Source: an uncultured bacterium (GTDB lineage: Bacteria > Bacteroidota > Rhodothermia > Rhodothermales > Rubricoccaceae). Taken from it: a DNA stretch of 64,000 bases. Under the pieces are notes generated by a model, which did not search any database, was not told where the DNA came from, and saw only the letters and a program-made list of their open reading frames with translations. Positions 38,047 to 46,458 of the stretch are shown one piece after another (the first letter of the stretch is position 1; each line of letters begins with the position of its first letter). Both the position numbers and the translations under genes were made by a program. Location: assembly GCA_947493945.1 (NCBI GenBank), contig CANLSR010000002.1, positions 248,001 through 312,000 of the forward strand, written 5' to 3'.

Positions 38047-38475
38047 ATGCGCCCGTCCCTCCTCGGCCTGATGGCCCTCGCCGCCTGCCAGCCCGGCCCG
38101 TCCGGCCCCGTCACCGAGACCGGAGCGCTGGAGCCCGGCGACCTCCGGCTCGCCTCGGGCGAGTTCTACGACGGCTTCAGCATCCAGGCCCGCGAGGGCC
38201 AGTGGATCCGGGTCGAGGTCGTGGCCGAAGGGTTCGACCCGTACCTCATCCTGCGCAGCCCGGCCGAGGAGCAGTCCGAGGTGGACGACTCGGACGAGAG
38301 CGACACGCGCCGCACCGAGATCGCCGTCCGCGCCACCGAGTCCGGGCAGTGGGTGGCGCTGGTGACGTCGTTCGCCCCTGCCGCAACGGGCACCTACTCG
38401 GCGACCATCGAGGTCACCGACCAAGCGCCCGTCGGGGCGGTGGACGCCAGCCAAGGCCCCACCATCGAGGTGTAA
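38047..38475 (+). CDS. Lipoprotein with pre-peptidase C-terminal-like domain
   Basis: A 142-residue protein with a short hydrophobic leader and a lipobox LAAC (Cys about 14). The body, GEFYDGFSIQAREGQWIRVEVV ... FDPYLILRSPAEEQ ... TEIAVRATESGQWVALVTSF, matches the pattern of PPC (pre-peptidase C-terminal) beta-sandwich domains, which usually sit at the ends of secreted enzymes. Here the domain is alone and lipid-anchored. It starts 44 bases after the previous gene and may share the sigma operon transcript; a TAGGTT hexamer lies upstream. Function unknown. Confidence 0.75.
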   Translation: MRPSLLGLMALAACQPGPSGPVTETGALEPGDLRLASGEFYDGFSIQAREGQWIRVEVVAEGFDPYLILRSPAEEQSEVDDSDESDTRRTEIAVRATESGQWVALVTSFAPAATGTYSATIEVTDQAPVGAVDASQGPTIEV

Positions 38476-38498
38476 CCGCTTTTCGGTCAGCCCCCGAA

Positions 38499-40517
38499 TC
38501 AGTAGGCCAGCAGGTCGCGCGCGGCCTGGGCCAGCCGCGACTTGGCCGAGTAGACCTCCGACTCGAGCGCCTTGGAGAACGGGACCGGCAGGTCGGCGCC
38601 GCCGATGCGGACCGGGGGCGCGTCGAGGTGTCCGAACGCCTGCTCGGCCACCTCGGCGGCGACCTCGGCGCCGAACCCGCCCGTCCGCGCGGCCTCGTGG
38701 AGCACCAGCAGCCGGCCCGTCTTGCCCACCGACGCGAGCACCGTCTCGCGGTCCCACGGGACCAGCGTCCGCAGGTCCACGACTTCTAGCTCGGCGCCCT
38801 CGCCGGCCAGCTCGTCCGCCAGCGCCAGCGCCCACTGGCGCCCGACGCCCCAGGTGACCACCGTCAGCGCGTCGCCCGCACGAGCCACGGCGGCGCGGCC
38901 GATCTCGACGCGCCAGTCGCCCTCGGGCACCGGGCCTCGGAGCGAGCGGTAGAGCGCCTTGTGCTCGAACACCAGGACGGGGTTGTCGTCCTCGACGGCC
39001 GAGCGGATCAGGCCCTTGGCGTCGGCCGGCGTGCCCGGCACGACCACCTTGAGGCCGGGCACGTGGCAGAACCACGCCTCGGGGCTCTGGCTGTGGAACG
39101 GCCCGGCGCCGATGCCGCCGCCGAACGGGGCCCGGACGGTGACGGGCACGGCCGCGCCCCAGCGGTAGTGCGTCGTGGCCAGGTTGTTGACGATCTGGTT
39201 GAAGCCGCACGTGATAAAGTCGGCGTACTGCATCTCGACGACGGGGCGGAACCCGTCCAGCGCCAGGCCCAAGGCGCAGCCCAGCGCCCCGCTCTCGATG
39301 ATGGGCGTGTTGCGGATGCGGTCGGCGCCGAAGCGGTCCAGGAAGCCGTCGGTGACTTTGAAGACGCCGCCGTACTCGGCCACGTCTTGGCCCATCAGCA
39401 CCGTCGTCGGGTCGGCCTGGAACGCGGCGGCCAGCCCGTCGCTGAGGGCGTCGATAAAGCGGACGTCGTCCCGGACCGGCGGCGCGCCGCCAGCCGCTGG
39501 CGGCGGGGCCGGGCGGGCGGGGGCGAAGACGGCGGCGTGCTCGGCGTCGGCGGTGCCCGTCACCTCGGGCTGAGTCAGCGCCCACTCGGCGACGTCCTCG
39601 ACCTCGGCCTCGATCTGGGCGTCGACCGCGTCCAGCTCGGCCTCGCCGACGCCCCCCGCGAGCAGCCGGTCGCGGTACTGGCGGACTGGGTCGCGCGCCG
39701 TCCACGACGCGATCAGCTCGTCCGGGACGTACTTGGTGCCGCTCGCCTCCTCGTGGCCGCGCACGCGGAAGGTCTTCATCTCCAGCAGGGTCGGCCCTTC
39801 CCCTGTTCGGGCGTGCGCTACGGCCTGTTTTGTGGATGCAATAACGGCTTCCATGTCGTTACCATCCACCACCACGCCCGGCATTCCGTAGCCCGCCGCC
39901 GCGTTGGCGATGTCGGCGACGGGGACGGCGTCGGCGGTGGGCGTGGAGAGTCCGTAGCCGTTGTTCTCGACCACGAACACGACCGGCAACGACCACACAG
40001 CCGCTAGGCTGAGGGCCTCGTGGAAGTCGCCCTCGCGCGTGGCGCCCTCGCCGGTGAACGCGAGCGCGACGGCGTCCTCGCCGCGCAGCTGGGCCGCCAG
40101 CCCGAGCCCGTCGGCCACGGGGAGCATGGCGGCCAGGTGCGAGATCATGCCCACGATGCGCTGGTCGGGCAGGCCAAAGTGGAACGTCCGGTCGCGGCCG
40201 TTGGTGAAGCCGCCCTCGCGGCCCATCATCTGGCAGAACAGCGGCCGGAGCGGCACGCCGCGCGTGGTCCAGACGCCCAGGTTCCGGTGCATCGGGAGCA
40301 GCCAGTCTCGCTCCTCCAGCGCCCACGCGCAGCCGACCGCGATGGCCTCCTGGCCGTACCCCGAGAACCACTTCGAGATGCGGCCCTGGCGGATCAGCCG
40401 GAGCATCTTGTCCTCGACGGCGCGCGGCAGGCGCAGGGCGCGGTACAACGCCAGCGCGTTCTCGGGCGTCTCGGCGGGGACCGCCAGCGGGGCGGCGTCG
40501 GTCGGCGGGGCGGACAT
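38499..40517 (-). CDS. 2-Oxoacid dehydrogenase E1, fused alpha and beta subunits
   Basis: Predicted 672-residue thiamine-diphosphate enzyme. Residues 1-330 are the E1-alpha domain with the ThDP motif FTGEGATREGDFHEALSLAAVWSLPVVFVVENNGYG (GDG-type, ending in NN). A Pro/Ala linker leads to the E1-beta domain from about 350 (IDALSDGLAAAFQADPTTVLMGQDV). Fusion of alpha and beta is typical of branched-chain (2-oxoisovalerate) or pyruvate E1 in some lineages; the substrate is undecided. No E2 or E3 gene is adjacent. A TAGCTT element lies 22 bases before the ATG. Confidence 0.9.
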   Translation of the reverse strand: MSAPPTDAAPLAVPAETPENALALYRALRLPRAVEDKMLRLIRQGRISKWFSGYGQEAIAVGCAWALEERDWLLPMHRNLGVWTTRGVPLRPLFCQMMGREGGFTNGRDRTFHFGLPDQRIVGMISHLAAMLPVADGLGLAAQLRGEDAVALAFTGEGATREGDFHEALSLAAVWSLPVVFVVENNGYGLSTPTADAVPVADIANAAAGYGMPGVVVDGNDMEAVIASTKQAVAHARTGEGPTLLEMKTFRVRGHEEASGTKYVPDELIASWTARDPVRQYRDRLLAGGVGEAELDAVDAQIEAEVEDVAEWALTQPEVTGTADAEHAAVFAPARPAPPPAAGGAPPVRDDVRFIDALSDGLAAAFQADPTTVLMGQDVAEYGGVFKVTDGFLDRFGADRIRNTPIIESGALGCALGLALDGFRPVVEMQYADFITCGFNQIVNNLATTHYRWGAAVPVTVRAPFGGGIGAGPFHSQSPEAWFCHVPGLKVVVPGTPADAKGLIRSAVEDDNPVLVFEHKALYRSLRGPVPEGDWRVEIGRAAVARAGDALTVVTWGVGRQWALALADELAGEGAELEVVDLRTLVPWDRETVLASVGKTGRLLVLHEAARTGGFGAEVAAEVAEQAFGHLDAPPVRIGGADLPVPFSKALESEVYSAKSRLAQAARDLLAY
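39836..39847 (-). repeat. CCGTTATTG motif, reverse copy 5
   Basis: ATGCAATAACGG on the plus strand; the minus strand CCGTTATTGCAT continues CCACAAAACAG. It encodes ValIleAla in sense in the E1 gene and is the rightmost copy in the window. Confidence 0.65.
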
Positions 40518-40538
40518 GGGTCTCGGAGGGGGCGCCCG

Positions 40539-40544
40539 AAGCTA
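40539..40544 (-). promoter_or_regulatory. TAGCTT -10-like element of the E1 gene
   Basis: TAGCTT on the minus strand, 22 bases before the start codon. Confidence 0.45.
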
Positions 40545-40633
40545 CGCGCGGCGGGGCCGGCCTCCAGCCGTCGCTCGACCACCCGAGCGCGGCGACGATC
40601 CGGGGTGGGCGCCGGGGCTTCGCGTCGGGGCCG

Positions 40634-40647
40634 CCGGTCCAGACCGG
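40634..40647. promoter_or_regulatory. Palindrome in the divergent E1/amidohydrolase promoter region
   Basis: CCGGTC-CA-GACCGG is a perfect 14-base dyad in the 352-base gap 40518-40869, which otherwise contains no gene. It could be a regulator site for either flanking gene. Confidence 0.35.
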
Positions 40648-40869
40648 ACGTGATACGAACCGGACCGAACGTCGTCGACGCCGCTGCCGCTGCGAGTCCC
40701 GGAACTCGATAAGGGGCCCTGAGCCGCCCCAGGCACCGTTTCGACCGATGGAGCCCTCCGCCTTTGGGCGTCGGGCCCGGACGGTCCCCCCGCTCCGGGG
40801 ACGGCGGCGCCGTAACAAACGCCCCGCCCTCCCGTGTCGGTCCCTGCCCCGCGCCCCGTCCCCGTCGTG

Positions 40870-42318
40870 ATGCGAGACCGTCTAGCCTTCCGCGTCGGCC
40901 TCTTGGCCGCCCTCCTCACCGCCGCCACGGACGTCGGAGCCCAGGACGCCCCGGTCGTCCTCCAGCACGTCCATGTCGTGGACGTCCAGAGCGGGGAGGT
41001 CCACGAGGACCAACGGGTCGTGATCGCCGGCGGACGGATCCGGTCGGTCGGCCACTTCCCCGCGCCGACGGACACGTACGCCCCGCCCCCTCCCCCCGAC
41101 AACGGCGTCCTCGTCGACGCGACGGGGCTGTACCTGATCCCGGGGCTGTGGGACATGCACGCCCACGTCCGCCACCCGCTGGCGACCACGCTCGTCCTGC
41201 CGCAGTTCGTCGCGCACGGGGTGACGGGCGTCCGCGACATGAACTCGGAGTGCGAGACCCCCGAGGAGGGCGTCTGCATCGGGGACGTCCAGGGGTGGCA
41301 GCGCCAGATCGAGGCGGGCGACCTTACCGGCCCGCGCCTGCTCGCCCTCAGCAGCTTCCCCCTCAACCCGCCGTGGGACTACCGGGTCTCCGAGCCGGAG
41401 ATCCGCGGCATGGTCCGGGAGCTCCACCGGCGGGGCGTGGACCTCGTCAAGACCTACGTCCGGCTCTCGCCCGAGGCCTTCGCCTGGGCCGTCGACGAGG
41501 CGAACGCGCTGGGGATCGCGGCCGGGGGCCACCTCCCGTTGCAGATGACGGCGTCCGAGGCGTCCGAGGCCGGCGTCCGGAGCGTCGAGCACGCCCGCGA
41601 CTTCCTGTTCGACTGCTTCCCCGGGTCGGCCGCGTTCCGCGCCGGCGCCCGGTCGCAGGACCCGCCCGTCGACGTCATGCGCCAGATGGTCGAGGAGCAC
41701 GACCAGGCGGCGTGCGCCGACGCCTTCGACACGTTCGCCCGCAACGGCACGTGGTACGTGCCGACCCACGTGACGCGCCGCATGGACGCCCTGGCCGACG
41801 ACCCGGCGTTCCGAGACGACCCCCGCGCGCGCTACGTCTGGCCCGAGGTCTGGGGCCAGTGGCAGGCCGACGCCGACCGGATGGTCGCGCTCGACCCGTC
41901 GCCGGAGGGGCGGCGCGTGATGCGCGGGTTCTACGAGACCGGCCTGGCCATCACGGGCCGCGCCCACGCGGCCGGCGTCCCCATCGTGCTCGGCACGGAC
42001 GCCGGCGACACCTACGTCTTTTTCGGGTCGAGCGTCCACGACGAGCTGGGCGAGCTGGTCAAGGCGGGCCTGTCGCCGGCCGAGGCCCTCGCGGCGGCCA
42101 CCGTGCGCCCGGCCGAGTTTCTCGGCCTGGAGGACGAGCACGGCACCGTCGAGGTGGGCAAACGGGCCGACCTCGTCCTGCTGCGGGCGAACCCCCTCGA
42201 CGACATCGAACACGTTCGGGAGATCGAGGCCGTGTTCTTCGGCGGCGAGCACCTGTCGAGGGCCGACCTCGACGCGCTCCTGGAGGCCGTCGAAAAAGCC
42301 GTCGCAGCCCAGGAATAA
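40870..42318 (+). CDS. Secreted amidohydrolase
   Basis: Predicted 482-residue metal-dependent hydrolase of the imidazolonepropionase-like/amidohydrolase superfamily. A signal peptide (residues 1-24) precedes the mature part. LIPGLWDMHAHVRHPL is the first metal site (HxH), HLPLQMTASEASEAGVRSVEHARD supplies further His ligands, and IVLGTDAGDTYVFFGSSVHDEL holds the last Asp. The family cleaves cyclic amides or peptides outside the cytosol. ATG 40870 is preferred because it begins the signal peptide. It is divergent from the E1 gene. Confidence 0.88.
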   Translation: MRDRLAFRVGLLAALLTAATDVGAQDAPVVLQHVHVVDVQSGEVHEDQRVVIAGGRIRSVGHFPAPTDTYAPPPPPDNGVLVDATGLYLIPGLWDMHAHVRHPLATTLVLPQFVAHGVTGVRDMNSECETPEEGVCIGDVQGWQRQIEAGDLTGPRLLALSSFPLNPPWDYRVSEPEIRGMVRELHRRGVDLVKTYVRLSPEAFAWAVDEANALGIAAGGHLPLQMTASEASEAGVRSVEHARDFLFDCFPGSAAFRAGARSQDPPVDVMRQMVEEHDQAACADAFDTFARNGTWYVPTHVTRRMDALADDPAFRDDPRARYVWPEVWGQWQADADRMVALDPSPEGRRVMRGFYETGLAITGRAHAAGVPIVLGTDAGDTYVFFGSSVHDELGELVKAGLSPAEALAAATVRPAEFLGLEDEHGTVEVGKRADLVLLRANPLDDIEHVREIEAVFFGGEHLSRADLDALLEAVEKAVAAQE

Positions 42319-42432
42319 CTCCGGTGGCCCCCAGATGCGCCGGGCGCCCTTCAGGTCGCGCCGGCCCTCCTGGGCCGTCCGGGGCCCCGACTCGCTGGAC
42401 GCCCTCTCCTGGCGACCGGCGCGACCGCAGAG

Positions 42433-43905
42433 CTAGCGCCCCACGCCTGCGAGCGTGGTCCGCACGGTGCGGAACAGGATCTTGGTGTCCAGGCCCAGGC
42501 TCATCGTCTCGATGTAGAACAGGTCGTACTTGAGCTTTTGGCGGACGTCGTCCAGCGTGTCGTCGTAGCGGAGGTGGACCTGGGCCAGGCCGGTGATCCC
42601 GGGCTGGACGCGGTGGCGGCGGCTGTAGAGCGGGATCTGGTCGCGCAGGCGGTCCACGAAGAACGGCCGCTCGGGGCGGGGGCCGACCAAGCTCATCTCG
42701 CCCCGGAGCACGTTCCAGAACTGGGGCACCTCGTCCAGGCGCAGGCGCCGCAGCCAGCGGCCCGTCGGCGTCACGCGGCGGTCGCCGTGTGACGCCCAGA
42801 CCGGGCCGGTCTCGCGCTCGGCGCCGTGGACCATCGTCCGAAACTTGAGCATCGTGAACGGCTGGCCGTGGCGCCCGACGCGCGTCTGGGGGTAGATGAC
42901 CGGCCCGGGCGAGGTCAGCCGGACGGCGGCCGCCAGCGCCAGCCACAGCGGCGCGCCGGCGGTCAGCACGGCCGCGCTCACCACGACGTCGGCGATGCGC
43001 TTGGTCCGCCGCTCCCAGGCGGGCATGGGCTCGGGGAGCACCTCGATGAGCGGGATCCCATACGTGTGCTCCGTGCGCGCCATGCCGCCGACGGCGGCGT
43101 AGAAGTCGGGCACGAGCTTGAGGCGGACCGGCTTGCCGTCGCACACGCGGAGCACCTCGTCCAGCGTCTCGTGGTCGTCGGAGCCGAGCGCGATCAGCAC
43201 GTCCTGGACGTGGAGCCGATCGATCAGGCCGGGGAGCTCGGCGACGGCGGCCTCGGGCGCGCCGGTGGCCGTGACCTCGACGGCGCCCGACGGCAGCGCG
43301 TCGCCGCCTGGGTAGCGCTCCTCGAACGTCGACACCGCGTCCGGCCCGGCGCCGGCCAGCACCGGGACCTCCGAGGGCGCCCTCAAGCGCACCGCGCCCA
43401 CGACCTCGATGTCGGCCGCCGGGTAGGCCGCCAAGTCGTGGTAGAGCGTCTCGACGCGGTCCGACCAGCCGATCACGACGGCGCGGTGGCGCCCGTGGCC
43501 GCGCACCACCAGCGCCCGCTGCGCCGACCGCACCGCCAGCCGAACGCCGCCGACGGCCGCGAACTGGACCAGCGCGTAGCTGGCGATGGCCGCGCGCAGC
43601 GAGTCCCCCTGGAGCCGGTCGATGACGATGCTGAACAGCAGCGCCAGGCTGCCGACCATCACCACGCGCGCCAGCGTCGCCAGCTCGTCGAGACGGCCCC
43701 GGGCGTAGCGCTCGGCGTAGAGGCCCGCGAACGCGAACAGCAGCCCCCACGCCGCCACGATCCCGACGCCGAGCAGGGGCCGAGCGCCGCCCGACGTCGT
43801 CAGCCAGTCCCACGCAGGCGGGCCGTGGGCCACGGCCGCGAGGGCGGCGGCGGAGGCCAGGGCGTCCCCGAGGACGAGAGCCAGGATCTCGGTGCGGCGA
43901 GACAA
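42433..43905 (-). CDS. Polyprenyl-phosphate glycosyl-1-phosphate transferase (EPS initiation)
   Basis: Predicted 490-residue membrane enzyme that moves a sugar-phosphate from a UDP-sugar to polyprenyl phosphate to start an exopolysaccharide. Four or five N-terminal TM helices are followed by a Rossmann-like regulatory domain, a fifth helix (VVVSAAVLTAGAPLWLALAA) and the catalytic cytosolic domain with FTMLKFRTMV, LDEVPQFWNVLRGEMSLVGPRPERP, the core of the WbaP/WcaJ family. A TTG at 43905 is chosen because a TACTTT hexamer lies at 43969-43974; an in-frame GTG at 44004 lies upstream of it. Confidence 0.88.
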   Translation of the reverse strand: MSRRTEILALVLGDALASAAALAAVAHGPPAWDWLTTSGGARPLLGVGIVAAWGLLFAFAGLYAERYARGRLDELATLARVVMVGSLALLFSIVIDRLQGDSLRAAIASYALVQFAAVGGVRLAVRSAQRALVVRGHGRHRAVVIGWSDRVETLYHDLAAYPAADIEVVGAVRLRAPSEVPVLAGAGPDAVSTFEERYPGGDALPSGAVEVTATGAPEAAVAELPGLIDRLHVQDVLIALGSDDHETLDEVLRVCDGKPVRLKLVPDFYAAVGGMARTEHTYGIPLIEVLPEPMPAWERRTKRIADVVVSAAVLTAGAPLWLALAAAVRLTSPGPVIYPQTRVGRHGQPFTMLKFRTMVHGAERETGPVWASHGDRRVTPTGRWLRRLRLDEVPQFWNVLRGEMSLVGPRPERPFFVDRLRDQIPLYSRRHRVQPGITGLAQVHLRYDDTLDDVRQKLKYDLFYIETMSLGLDTKILFRTVRTTLAGVGR

Positions 43906-43968
43906 GCGCGGGGGGTGAGGGGCGCGTAGCGGAACGGTCTCGGTCGGCAGCGGGTGGGTGACAGGCCG

Positions 43969-43974
43969 AAAGTA
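43969..43974 (-). promoter_or_regulatory. TACTTT -10-like element of the EPS transferase gene
   Basis: TACTTT on the minus strand between two candidate starts. It supports the inner TTG start rather than GTG 44004, because transcription would begin downstream of the latter. Confidence 0.3.
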
Positions 43975-44014
43975 GGCGCCTCCGCACCCGGGCGCAAGGC
44001 ACACGCCCGCCCTG

Positions 44015-44020
44015 TAGCTT
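44015..44020 (+). promoter_or_regulatory. TAGCTT -10-like element of the DUF2156 gene
   Basis: TAGCTT, 30 bases before the ATG at 44050. Confidence 0.45.
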
Positions 44021-44049
44021 GGCGGTGCCCGCCCCCTCCCCTCCCGCCG

Positions 44050-45033
44050 ATGCAGACGTGGACGCATTCCAGCGGCGCGACGGTGCGCTACGTCGAGGTC
44101 CGGTCGTGGGGGCGCGTGCGCGTCTGCGAGGGGGCGCCCAATGCCCCGCTGGCGGACCGCCCCGGCGCGGCGGCGGCCTTCGAGGCCCAGGCCCGCGCCG
44201 ACGGCGCTCGGGTGCTGTGGTTCGCCGTGGAGCACCTCCGCGACCTGGGGCGAGAGGGCCCGTCGGTGGTGGTCGGGGCCGAGCCGGTGTGGGAGGCCGG
44301 CCGCTGGGCCGAGGTCGTGGGCTCCAAGTCGTCGGTGCGCGCCCAGATCCGCCGCGCCCGGAACAAGGGCGTCGAGGTGGAGCGGTGGCCGGCCGACCGC
44401 GTCCGCCAGTCGGGCGAGCTGCGCGCGGTGCTGGCCGAGTGGCTGGCCACGCGCGGGCTGCCGCCGCTGTCGTTCATGGCGTCGCCGTTCGTGCTCGACG
44501 AGCCCGGCGACCGACAGTTCTGGGTCGCCAGCCAGCGAGGCCACGTGGTGGGCTACCTCGCGCTCCGGCCCGGCGACGAGACGTTCGTCGAGTGGATCAT
44601 CCAGCGCCGCCCGGCGCCCAACGGGACGGCGGCGCGGCTGCTCGACGCCGCCGTGCGCGGGCTGCCCCCGCACACCGGGTTCACCCTAGGCCTGGTGCCG
44701 CTGTCGACGTACGCGCCGCTCTCGACCACCGCGCCGCCGCGGCTCGTCCGCGTGCTGCTGGCGTGGACGCGGGCGCACGCGACGCGCTTCTACAACTTCG
44801 GCGGGCTGGAGCGCTTCAAGGCCAAGTTCGTGCCCGACCGCTGGCGGGCGCTCCACCTGGCCACCGACGGACGGCCGGTCACGGTCTGGACCTTCCACGC
44901 CGTCGCCGCCGCCTTTGCGGGCCCGCGCGGGCCAGCGCGGTTCGTGGCCCGCGCGCTGGCGGGCGCCGCCCGGGACGAGGCCCGGTCCGCCGCCGACGGG
45001 CTCCGCCAGCTGGCGGGCCGGGGCCGCACCTGA
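44050..45033 (+). CDS. DUF2156-family (LPG synthetase-like acyltransferase) protein
   Basis: Predicted 327-residue GNAT-fold protein resembling the C-terminal domain of phosphatidylglycerol lysyltransferases (MprF/DUF2156). KSSVRAQIRRARNKGVEVE, the GNAT-like middle with GYLALRPGDETFVEWIIQ, and YNFGGLERFKAKFVPDRW near residue 265 are typical. There are no long membrane helices, so it lacks the MprF flippase half. It may aminoacylate a lipid or another acceptor, but the substrate is unknown. It is divergent from the EPS transferase, and both may act on the envelope. Confidence 0.8.
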   Translation: MQTWTHSSGATVRYVEVRSWGRVRVCEGAPNAPLADRPGAAAAFEAQARADGARVLWFAVEHLRDLGREGPSVVVGAEPVWEAGRWAEVVGSKSSVRAQIRRARNKGVEVERWPADRVRQSGELRAVLAEWLATRGLPPLSFMASPFVLDEPGDRQFWVASQRGHVVGYLALRPGDETFVEWIIQRRPAPNGTAARLLDAAVRGLPPHTGFTLGLVPLSTYAPLSTTAPPRLVRVLLAWTRAHATRFYNFGGLERFKAKFVPDRWRALHLATDGRPVTVWTFHAVAAAFAGPRGPARFVARALAGAARDEARSAADGLRQLAGRGRT

Positions 45034-45215
45034 CTCCGTCTCGCCGAGGTGCGCCGCCAGTCCAGTGGCGCAGAGCGCCGGTGACTCTTGGCACCGCACT
45101 CGGCATCGCTTCCAAACCATCGCGACACAGACCGGGCGGCTGCTCATTTGCCCGAGAACGCTGGTGCGCGCGGTCGGACTGCACCGGCGGTTTCTACGAC
45201 CCTGTGGCCACGCGG

Positions 45216-45572
45216 CTAGTCACGCTCTATGTCCAACTCAATGATGGAGCCGTCCACATCAAGGAGGAACGTGTACCGCCCTCGGCCAAGCGGCTCCCCA
45301 AACGGGCTGTCGTGCATCGGGATGTGAGAGTACAAACCGTCTGCCGCCTCAGCCACGATGTTCGTGCGCGTGCTCAACTCCTCGACCTCTCGGTACTCGC
45401 TGACGCTGCCAGCAGGGACCGTTCCCCACGTCACCTCCTGACCGGGGGACCCGATGGCGACGGAGGAGAAGTCGATCTCCGTCGCGTTCTCGACCCGAAG
45501 GAGGGTGATGTCAGAGTCGCTGGTATCGCAGGCAGCGAGGGCCAGGAGCAGGAAGGCGAGGGCGAGTCTCAC
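45216..45572 (-). CDS. Small lipoprotein
   Basis: A 118-residue protein with a signal ending in the lipobox LAAC (Cys about 15) and GTG start. The short mature part (TLLRVENATEIDFSSVAIG, VPAGSVSEYREVEEL) is Thr/Ser/Glu-rich with no domain I can name. Codon use is less GC-rich than its neighbours. It ends in a 182-base gap containing only a TGCGCC/GGCGCA inverted repeat. Function unknown. Confidence 0.65.
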   Translation of the reverse strand: MRLALAFLLLALAACDTSDSDITLLRVENATEIDFSSVAIGSPGQEVTWGTVPAGSVSEYREVEELSTRTNIVAEAADGLYSHIPMHDSPFGEPLGRGRYTFLLDVDGSIIELDIERD

Positions 45573-45677
45573 GGATGCGGGAGCGAGTGAATGCAGGCTA
45601 TTTCGCGATTGCCGTTCCGGTCGCCAAGCCCTTCCGTGGTGTCCTCAGGTGCCACGCCACAGAACACCGACCCGCCG

Positions 45678-46442
45678 TCAGTTGGCGCGGAAGCGGAAGG
45701 TGGCCCGGGTCGTCTGGTTGACCTGGAGCGCGTTGGGCGGCAGCGGCTCGGCGCGGCACCGCGAGATCACAGCGCTCACGGCCTGGTTGAGCGGCGCGTT
45801 GCGCGTCTGGGGCCGGTCCACCACATAGCGGCCGTTGGGCGCGAACGTGACTCGGTGGACCACCTCGCCTACGACGCCGCCGAACGGGGGCGTCGGGCAG
45901 TCGAAGGTCCGGTTGCCGAACTGGAAGCCCACCTCGACGGCGGCGTCGCCGCCCGAGCCCGAGCCCGTCCCGCTGGCGCTGCCCGCCGTCGGCGAGGTGC
46001 CCTCCGAGGTGCCGGTGCCGGCCGACGGCCGCGGCTGGGTCGGCGCGGTCGGCCGGGGCTCGGTCTGGGTGGCGCGCGAGGGCGGGTTGGGGCGCGCCGG
46101 CCGGGCCTGCTCGCTCTGGACCGGCTTGGGCAACGGCCTGTCGGGCCGCGCCGGCGTCGGCGTGCGCTCGGGCACCTTGACCGTCGTCGGCGCCGGCGGC
46201 GTGGGCCGCTCCGGCTCCGGCTGGGTCATGGCCTCGGACGACTCGCCGGCCTCGGCCCGCTCCGGCTCGCCGACCATCTGGGGCACCGTCGGCGCCACGC
46301 CGAACTCGATCTCGGTCAGCCGGGGCGGGTAGTTGGGGTCGAGCGTCTCGGGCGCCGTGCGCACCGCGAGCGCCAGCAGCAGGAGGACGACGACGTGGAG
46401 CGTCACGCTCAGCACCATCCCGTCTCGGTCGTCGCGCTGCAT
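45678..46442 (-). CDS. TonB-like energy transducer
   Basis: Predicted 254-residue periplasm-spanning protein. The N-terminal TM helix (about residues 9-27, MVLSVTLHVVVLLLLALAV) is followed by about 125 residues rich in Pro, Glu, Thr and Arg, the usual TonB stalk, and by a C-terminal domain (VVHRVTFAPNGRYVVDRPQTR) of the AgmX/TonB type. TonB couples the proton gradient to outer-membrane receptors. ExbB/ExbD are not in the window. It starts 17 bases after the PorV/Q-like gene on the same strand. Confidence 0.85.
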   Translation of the reverse strand: MQRDDRDGMVLSVTLHVVVLLLLALAVRTAPETLDPNYPPRLTEIEFGVAPTVPQMVGEPERAEAGESSEAMTQPEPERPTPPAPTTVKVPERTPTPARPDRPLPKPVQSEQARPARPNPPSRATQTEPRPTAPTQPRPSAGTGTSEGTSPTAGSASGTGSGSGGDAAVEVGFQFGNRTFDCPTPPFGGVVGEVVHRVTFAPNGRYVVDRPQTRNAPLNQAVSAVISRCRAEPLPPNALQVNQTTRATFRFRAN

Positions 46443-46458
46443 CGGTCTGGTAGAGGGG

